DNA from: Paraprevotella sp. | GTDB taxonomy: Bacteria > Bacteroidota > Bacteroidia > Bacteroidales > Bacteroidaceae | DNA length: 11,147 nt | Direction of reading: 5' to 3' | Assembly (NCBI GenBank): GCA_017630975.1 | Contig: JAGBUF010000310.1 | Location: forward strand, 1 to 11,147 | Shown: positions 6,883 to 11,147 of the stretch, one piece after another | Position numbering within the stretch: position 1 is the first letter of the stretch | Layout of the letters: the number at the start of each line of letters is the position of its first letter | The notes under the pieces: model-generated | Told to the model about the DNA's origin: nothing | Seen by the model: only the letters and a program-made list of their open reading frames with translations | Databases searched by the model: none | Translations under genes and position numbers: made by a program

Positions 6883-7971
6883 ATGACTGACACAACTTTT
6901 TTCTCGAAAATTTTATGTAATTGGTACGAATCTCACAAACGTGACTTGCCCTGGAGAAATACAAATGACCCATATCTGATATGGATTTCCGAAATCATTC
7001 TTCAACAAACACGCGTAAATCAAGGTTATACCTATTATATAAGGTTTATAAACAGATTCCCTGATGTCAAGACGTTGGCACTGGCTGATATAGATGAAGT
7101 GATGAAATATTGGGAAGTATTGGGATACTATTCAAGAGCAAGAAAATTACATTCATCAGCACAACAAATCTGTTCTTTAGGCAAATTCCCATCAGATTAT
7201 CATTCTATCAAACAACTGAAAGGAGTAGGAGAGTACACGGCTGCTGCCATTGCTTCATTTGCTTTTGGACTGAAACATGCGGTTGTTGACGGAAACGTCT
7301 ATAGGGTACTATCACGTTATTTTGGCATTGATATACCAATAGATACGGCTGAAGGTAAAAATTATTATTATTTTTTAGCGAACGATCTTTTACCGGAAAG
7401 AGAGTCAGTGGCAATTTATAATCAAGCTATTATGGATTTCGGGGCCCTACAATGCGTGCCAAAGAGTCCTCATTGTAATGCTTGTCCGTTGAGTGATTCA
7501 TGTTTAGCTTTTAATCAATCTTCAATTGAAAATTATCCGATAAAAATTAAGAAACTTGAAATCAAAAATCGATACCTTAATTATTTTATTCTCAGAACAA
7601 ATGATGAAATATGGCTACATCGTAGAGAAGGAAAAGATATATGGCAAGGACTCTATGAACCTTTTCTAATAGAAACAACTGATGACAAAGACTTATTCTC
7701 GAGATTAGAACATGAATTGGCGCACTTATTCCACTTCCAAGCGTCGATGCAGCAAAATGTGATAGCAATGAATATTCGTCATCAACTGACACACAGGAGT
7801 TTAGTCTGTAACTTTATAGAAATTATTACGAAACAAAAACCCACCTTTAAAGAGGGACACAACGGAAAATGGTATGCTTTATGTGAGATAGAGGATTTAG
7901 CATTCCCTAAGGTGATTCAAAAAGTAATGAATCTATATAGTGACAATAAGCGAAAAAAGAAAATTCTATAA
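6883..7971 (+). CDS. mutY: A/G-specific adenine DNA glycosylase MutY
   Basis: MutY removes adenine mispaired with 8-oxoguanine, preventing G:C to T:A mutations. The 362-residue length and domain order fit. The catalytic domain has E37 in ISEIILQQTRV. A helix-hairpin-helix follows at 112-120 (LKGVGEYTA) with the catalytic D136 in VVDGNVYR. The 4Fe-4S cluster cysteines are C191, C198, C201 and C207 in the C-x6-C-x2-C-x5-C pattern. The C-terminal Nudix-like domain (about 230-355) reads the 8-oxoguanine strand and carries a HQLTHR loop in place of the usual FSH-type loop. The ATG at 6883 follows a promoter-like site closely and gives a normal N-terminus. It is the first gene of the + strand run mutY-ssb-gldE-PPTase. 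A short Lys-rich tail ends the protein. Confidence 0.96.
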   Translation: MTDTTFFSKILCNWYESHKRDLPWRNTNDPYLIWISEIILQQTRVNQGYTYYIRFINRFPDVKTLALADIDEVMKYWEVLGYYSRARKLHSSAQQICSLGKFPSDYHSIKQLKGVGEYTAAAIASFAFGLKHAVVDGNVYRVLSRYFGIDIPIDTAEGKNYYYFLANDLLPERESVAIYNQAIMDFGALQCVPKSPHCNACPLSDSCLAFNQSSIENYPIKIKKLEIKNRYLNYFILRTNDEIWLHRREGKDIWQGLYEPFLIETTDDKDLFSRLEHELAHLFHFQASMQQNVIAMNIRHQLTHRSLVCNFIEIITKQKPTFKEGHNGKWYALCEIEDLAFPKVIQKVMNLYSDNKRKKKIL

Positions 7972-7986
7972 AAATGATGTGTTAAG

Positions 7987-8017
7987 TTGTCAATAGGGTG
8001 TTTATTTACTAAATTTG
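7987..8017 (+). promoter_or_regulatory. promoter-like site for ssb
   Basis: TTG (7987-7989) is followed after 20 bases by TAAATTTG (8010-8017), an exact TAnnTTTG -7 element with normal spacing. Transcription would begin near 8024, about 13 bases before the ATG at 8037. This places the TTG at 8031 inside the leader and supports the ATG as the real start. ssb may therefore be made separately from mutY. Confidence 0.6.
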
Positions 8018-8036
8018 CAAAAAATACAGATTGATT

Positions 8037-8465
8037 ATGTCATTGAACAAAGTAATGCTTATAGGAAATGTCGGCAAAGACCCGGACGTTCGCTATTTAG
8101 ACAATGGTGTTGCAGTAGCAACCATCACACTGGCCACTTCTGAACGTGGTTATAAGTTACAAAATGGCACAGATGTGCCTGAACGTACAGAGTGGCACAA
8201 TGTCATATTGTGGAGAGGATTGGCCGAAACAGCTGAAAAATACGTTCACAAAGGCGATAAATTGTACATAGAAGGTAAAATCCGCACACGTTCATACGAT
8301 GACCAAAATGGTGTAAAACGCTATATTACTGAGATTTTTGCAGACAATATGGAGATGCTCACACCAAGAGCTAACAACAGTCCATCTACTCCATCTCCGG
8401 TAGCACCCACTGCTCAGCAAGCATCTGCTCAAGGTATGAATGCAAGTGAAGACTTGCCATTCTAA
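8037..8465 (+). CDS. ssb: single-stranded DNA-binding protein
   Basis: SSB coats single-stranded DNA in replication and repair and recruits partner enzymes through its acidic C-terminal tip. The product begins MSLNKVMLIGNVGKDPDVRY, the standard SSB N-terminus, so I use the ATG at 8037 (142 residues) rather than the in-frame TTG at 8031, which would add two residues. The OB fold spans about 1-108, with TEWHNVILWRG and KGDKLYIEGKIRTRSY visible. A Pro/Ala/Gln-rich linker follows, and the protein ends in SEDLPF, the partner-binding tip. It sits 65 bases after mutY with its own promoter-like site, and its stop is 18 bases before the gldE start. Confidence 0.96.
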   Translation: MSLNKVMLIGNVGKDPDVRYLDNGVAVATITLATSERGYKLQNGTDVPERTEWHNVILWRGLAETAEKYVHKGDKLYIEGKIRTRSYDDQNGVKRYITEIFADNMEMLTPRANNSPSTPSPVAPTAQQASAQGMNASEDLPF

Positions 8466-8483
8466 TCATTAAAACATAGAACA

Positions 8484-9833
8484 TTGGAATCAGACTCGAT
8501 ATCAATAAGTATCATAGATACATTCAGTCACATTGATTTGATGGTGCCCGATATGAGCGCCATCATTTCATTGTTGTTGGCAATATTATTATTATGTTGC
8601 TCTGCTTTTGTTTCAGGATCTGAAATTGCTTTTTTTTCACTCAGTCCGAACGATTTGAATCTCATTGGTGAACTAAAACATTCCTCAGATAAAAAAATCC
8701 TAAGATTACGCGAAGATAATGAACGATTATTGGCAACAATATTGATTGCGAATAACACTGTTAATGTGGGCATCATCATGTTGCTCAATTATTTCTTTGC
8801 ACGTGTTATTGATTTTGGTAGCAGTGAATTATTGGAGTTCTTGTTTATGACAGTCCTCTTGACCTTCTTACTTCTATTGTTTGGAGAGATCATGCCCAAA
8901 ATCTATTCAGCACAATTTACATTAAAATTCTGCAGAATCGCAGCCCCTGTTTTTATATTTATAGAGACACTTTTTTGGCCATTATCATCACTGCTTGTAC
9001 GTTCAAAAACATTAACGGCTAAAATCGTACAAAAAGAAAAGCACGCCATATCCGTAGATGAGTTGGAGCAAGCTCTTGAACTGACAGACAAAGAGGAGAT
9101 AGCAGATGAGCAAGATATGCTGGAAGGCATAATCAGATTTGGTGGTGAAATGGCACGCGAAATCATGACTCCTCGTACTGACGTGGTTGATCTTGATTTA
9201 AAAACACCATTCCGTGATGTACTAAAATGCGTCATTGAAAGCAATTACTCCAGAATACCGGTGTATTCAGAAACACAAGATAACATAAAGGGAATATTAT
9301 ACATCAAGGATTTATTGCCTCACTTGAACAAACCTGCCAATTTCAGATGGCAATCACTCATCCGTCCTCCTTATTTTGTACCCGAAACAAAAATGATAGA
9401 CGATTTGTTACGTGACTTTCAGACCAACAAAATTCATATTGCCATAGTGGTAGATGAATTTGGCGGCACATCAGGCATTGTGACTATGGAAGATATCATT
9501 GAAGAAATCGTTGGTGAAATCAACGACGAGTATGATGAAGAAGAATGTCAATATGTTAAGTTGAGTGAGAATACCTACGTGTTTGAAGCGAAGACACAAT
9601 TGACTGACTTCAATAAAATCCTTAAGATAGATGAAGAAACCTTTAAAGAGGTGGAAGGAGAGGCTGACACATTAGCCGGGTTATTATTAGAAATTAAAGG
9701 TGAGTTTCCGTTGTTGAATGAAGTTATTGAATATAATCAATACCACTTCCAAATTCTTGAGATGGACGACAGAAGACTGTTGAAAATCAAAGTATCAATC
9801 CAACAAGAGGAAGAACCGAAAACTGTAGAATAG
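8484..9833 (+). CDS. gldE: GldE-type CNNM/CorC membrane protein
   Basis: This is a hemolysin-C/CorC family membrane protein (449 residues), named GldE in gliding Bacteroidota but also kept in non-gliding Bacteroidales. A role in divalent-cation (magnesium) transport or sensing follows from the family. The CNNM/DUF21 transmembrane part covers about 25-170 with SGSEIAFFSLSP at 44-55 and FGEIMPK at 133-139. A CBS pair spans about 225-340, including SRIPVYSE and FGGTSGIVTMEDIIEEIVGEI. The CorC_HlyC domain covers about 355-440, with GEADTLAGLLLE. The start is TTG at 8484. The in-frame triplets back to the ssb stop at 8463-8465 contain no ATG or GTG, and the ESD start resembles what I recall of relatives. 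The next ATG (8541, residue 20) would still keep the first membrane helix. The PPTase gene follows after 6 bases. Confidence 0.9.
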   Translation: MESDSISISIIDTFSHIDLMVPDMSAIISLLLAILLLCCSAFVSGSEIAFFSLSPNDLNLIGELKHSSDKKILRLREDNERLLATILIANNTVNVGIIMLLNYFFARVIDFGSSELLEFLFMTVLLTFLLLLFGEIMPKIYSAQFTLKFCRIAAPVFIFIETLFWPLSSLLVRSKTLTAKIVQKEKHAISVDELEQALELTDKEEIADEQDMLEGIIRFGGEMAREIMTPRTDVVDLDLKTPFRDVLKCVIESNYSRIPVYSETQDNIKGILYIKDLLPHLNKPANFRWQSLIRPPYFVPETKMIDDLLRDFQTNKIHIAIVVDEFGGTSGIVTMEDIIEEIVGEINDEYDEEECQYVKLSENTYVFEAKTQLTDFNKILKIDEETFKEVEGEADTLAGLLLEIKGEFPLLNEVIEYNQYHFQILEMDDRRLLKIKVSIQQEEEPKTVE

Positions 9834-9839
9834 TTTTCA

Positions 9840-10478
9840 ATGCCACTAATCAAAAAAATAGAATGTTCTGAAGGTTGGGGTGGAATATGGAAAGTCACTG
9901 AGCCTCTTGAATACCTCATTGACAGTCTCTCCGAATCAGAGAAGATAGAATTTCACGCAAAAACAAAGCACTATTGTGTGAAAAGACAAAAAGAATACGT
10001 CGCTGTAAGGATATTATTGAATCAATTATACAAAGATGCATTGATTGGCTACTATCCATCCGGCAAACCATTCTTACAAAACAGCAAGATAAACATTTCT
10101 ATCACACATTCAGATAATTATGTGGCAGTTCTGCTTTCAAATCACCATATACCGGGCATTGATATTGAGGTGAAGAAAGAAAAGATTCAACGACTGCGTA
10201 ACAGGATTCTTGGAGCTACAGAAGTTGCCGAAACAATTGATGAATTGTACCTACATTGGTGTGCCAAAGAAACAGCGTACAAAATTTTAAATAGGGAATG
10301 TATTGATTTCAGAGAGAACTTGACGATAGAAAAACTTGGTATCAAAAGTTCTATGCATTCAGAAAAAGAAACTTCAAGTTTTCTTCTTTCATATCATTTG
10401 GATAATGAAACGAAGGGAATACTAACCATCAACTATGAATTGAATGATGCGTACATCATGACATATTCATTCAAATAG
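9840..10478 (+). CDS. Sfp-type 4'-phosphopantetheinyl transferase
   Basis: The enzyme moves phosphopantetheine from coenzyme A onto a serine of acyl or peptidyl carrier proteins. The 212-residue product has the family motifs in order: PSGKPFL at 73-79, ISITHSDNYVAV at about 86-97 (nucleotide/CoA binding), GIDIE with Mg ligands D108 and E110, and WCAKETAYK at 140-148 with E144 and K148. These place it in the larger Sfp/EntD/HetI class rather than the short AcpS class. The carrier protein served is not visible in the window; fatty acid ACP or an aryl-polyene type cluster elsewhere are possible. It begins 6 bases after gldE and is surely on the same transcript. It ends 13 bases from a convergent gene with no clear terminator between. 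Confidence 0.92.
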   Translation: MPLIKKIECSEGWGGIWKVTEPLEYLIDSLSESEKIEFHAKTKHYCVKRQKEYVAVRILLNQLYKDALIGYYPSGKPFLQNSKINISITHSDNYVAVLLSNHHIPGIDIEVKKEKIQRLRNRILGATEVAETIDELYLHWCAKETAYKILNRECIDFRENLTIEKLGIKSSMHSEKETSSFLLSYHLDNETKGILTINYELNDAYIMTYSFK

Positions 10479-10491
10479 AGCTATCTACAAA

Positions 10492-11022
10492 CTACTCCTC
10501 AATAACCTTGAAGTCGTACGCTTTAAAGTCACCGTATTGATTACACGGTTCTTGTGTAATATCTGTCAAAATGTACTCTCCTGGAAAAAGTGAGGAGAGA
10601 GGAGTGACAGCAAATCCCATGTTGGGCAAATTTTCAATCTTAAAATTCTTCAACTCAATACGGATATAGTCACAATCAACCAATTGAGGCATTGGTAATA
10701 ATCGATAATCCTTACGTTCTTTAAGTCTCACAAGAACATAGTCGTTCAGATTCTGCGATGTAGGATAAATGGCAAAACGAGGTTGACTTGTGGTTTCTTG
10801 TTTTGCACTCGCCCCATAAATATAACGCCTCAATTTACGTCCCACAGTAATCCCCTGAATATCTATTCCTCTTTTCATCTCGGTTTGAGTGGTTACTTCT
10901 CGCATTGCATACATGGAGTCTTCCACAAAAATAAAGACTGTAGGATCATTTTGCTTCATTTGTGAGAACAAAGGCATAGCAGTAATGATCAATAATAAAT
11001 TCAATATAATCGCTCTTATCAT
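10492..11022 (-). CDS. uncharacterised secreted protein
   Basis: I do not recognise this 176-residue protein. It starts with a clear signal peptide (MIRAIILNLLLIITAMPLFS, cut expected near LFSQ), followed by a mixed alpha/beta-looking mature part of about 155 residues. There is a basic segment GRKLRRYIYG near 62-71, a charged stretch RLKERKDYR near 98-106, a single Cys at about 117 and a second at about 159 (EPCNQ), which could form a disulfide after export. There is no lipobox and no later membrane segment. The middle DCDYIRIELKNFKIENLP and the closing FPGEYILTD have the look of beta strands. Its ATG overlaps the stop of the upstream gene by four bases (ATGA), so it is the second cistron of a coupled pair, and its function is probably tied to that partner. 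Export to the periplasm or beyond is the only firm prediction. Confidence 0.75.
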   Translation of the reverse strand: MIRAIILNLLLIITAMPLFSQMKQNDPTVFIFVEDSMYAMREVTTQTEMKRGIDIQGITVGRKLRRYIYGASAKQETTSQPRFAIYPTSQNLNDYVLVRLKERKDYRLLPMPQLVDCDYIRIELKNFKIENLPNMGFAVTPLSSLFPGEYILTDITQEPCNQYGDFKAYDFKVIEE

Positions 11023-11147
11023 TTGTAAATCAATATTTTTGAATTAGTAACCATTAAATATTTCACCGCCAAATCTTGAATGAATTCACCATATCTGACA
11101 ATATTCTCTTCGTTACCATCATAACCGTTTATTAACACCAACAAATG
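11019..11147 (-). CDS. C-terminal end of an upstream gene (partial, unknown)
   Basis: The last 42 codons of a - strand frame are open from the window edge to a TGA at 11021-11019. This TGA overlaps the ATG of the secreted-protein gene as ATGA. The visible part reads LLVLINGYDGNEENIVRYGE, then a helical FIQDLAVKYL and a short basic end ILIYK. I cannot assign a family from this fragment. Support comes from the uninterrupted frame and the four-base overlap, which is typical of translational coupling; it is weaker than for the complete genes because of the short length. Confidence 0.6.
   Translation of the reverse strand, partial: HLLVLINGYDGNEENIVRYGEFIQDLAVKYLMVTNSKILIYK

Noticed and set aside
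8031..8036. TTG at 8031 as the ssb start
   Set aside because: The ATG at 8037 gives the standard SSB N-terminus, and the TTG is only about 14 bases past the -7 element in what should be leader.
8903..9244. A 113-codon frame on the - strand inside gldE
   Set aside because: It is antisense to a well-recognised gene, has a Ser/Thr-rich low-complexity product and no family features.
10479..10491. A terminator between the convergent PPTase and secreted-protein genes
   Set aside because: The 13-base gap and its flanks show no inverted repeat with a T-tract; termination must happen inside the opposing gene or by another means.
10576..10599. Inverted repeat CTCTCCT/AGGAGAG with a 10-base loop
   Set aside because: It is inside the secreted-protein gene, only 7 pairs long and with no T-tract, so it is more likely chance than a terminator for the PPTase transcript.

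Overview
The window is a stretch of ordinary-looking chromosome from a member of the Bacteroidota, most likely order Bacteroidales (Bacteroides/Prevotella-like). The evidence is the gene content (BatD/BatE, a GldE-type CNNM/CorC protein, MutY followed by SSB, RNase G next to an HU gene), AT-rich sequence, A-rich rather than Shine-Dalgarno leaders, and promoter-like sites of the Bacteroidota type (TTTG/TTG, then TAnnTTTG). I see no insertion sequence, phage gene, CRISPR array, tRNA or rRNA.

Region 1 (1-4592, + strand) is a tight run of four genes: the 3' part of batD, batE, a PAP2-family phosphatase, and a secreted two-domain esterase (alpha/beta hydrolase plus SGNH hydrolase). Gaps are 2, 8 and 18 bases, so they are probably one transcript forming the end of a Bat (Bacteroides aerotolerance) operon that starts upstream of the window. 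It ends at a perfect 22-bp inverted repeat (4601-4650) shared with the convergent rng gene.

Region 2 (4648-6719, - strand) reads HU, then a 29-residue extremely basic protein, then a strong hairpin with a T-tract, then rng (RNase G/E). The 29-residue gene (6327-6416) fits the AURKAIP1/COX24 (mS38 / mycobacterial bS22) type of small-subunit ribosomal protein and is easily missed because of its length. The hairpin sits only about 30 bases before rng, so it either isolates rng or controls how much read-through reaches it.

Region 3 (6720-10478, + strand) starts at a divergent promoter region shared by HU and mutY. It carries mutY (adenine DNA glycosylase), ssb with its own promoter-like site, gldE with a TTG start, and an Sfp-type 4'-phosphopantetheinyl transferase, closely spaced. 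The theme is DNA maintenance (MutY, SSB), then envelope/ion homeostasis (GldE) and carrier-protein activation (PPTase).

Region 4 (10492-11147, - strand) is convergent with region 3. It holds an unrecognised secreted protein whose start codon overlaps (ATGA) the stop of another gene, of which only the last 42 codons are in the window.

No clearly new system is visible. The items most worth a second look are the tiny ribosomal-type gene with the hairpin before rng, the two-esterase fusion at the end of the Bat operon, and the uncharacterised translationally coupled pair at the right edge.
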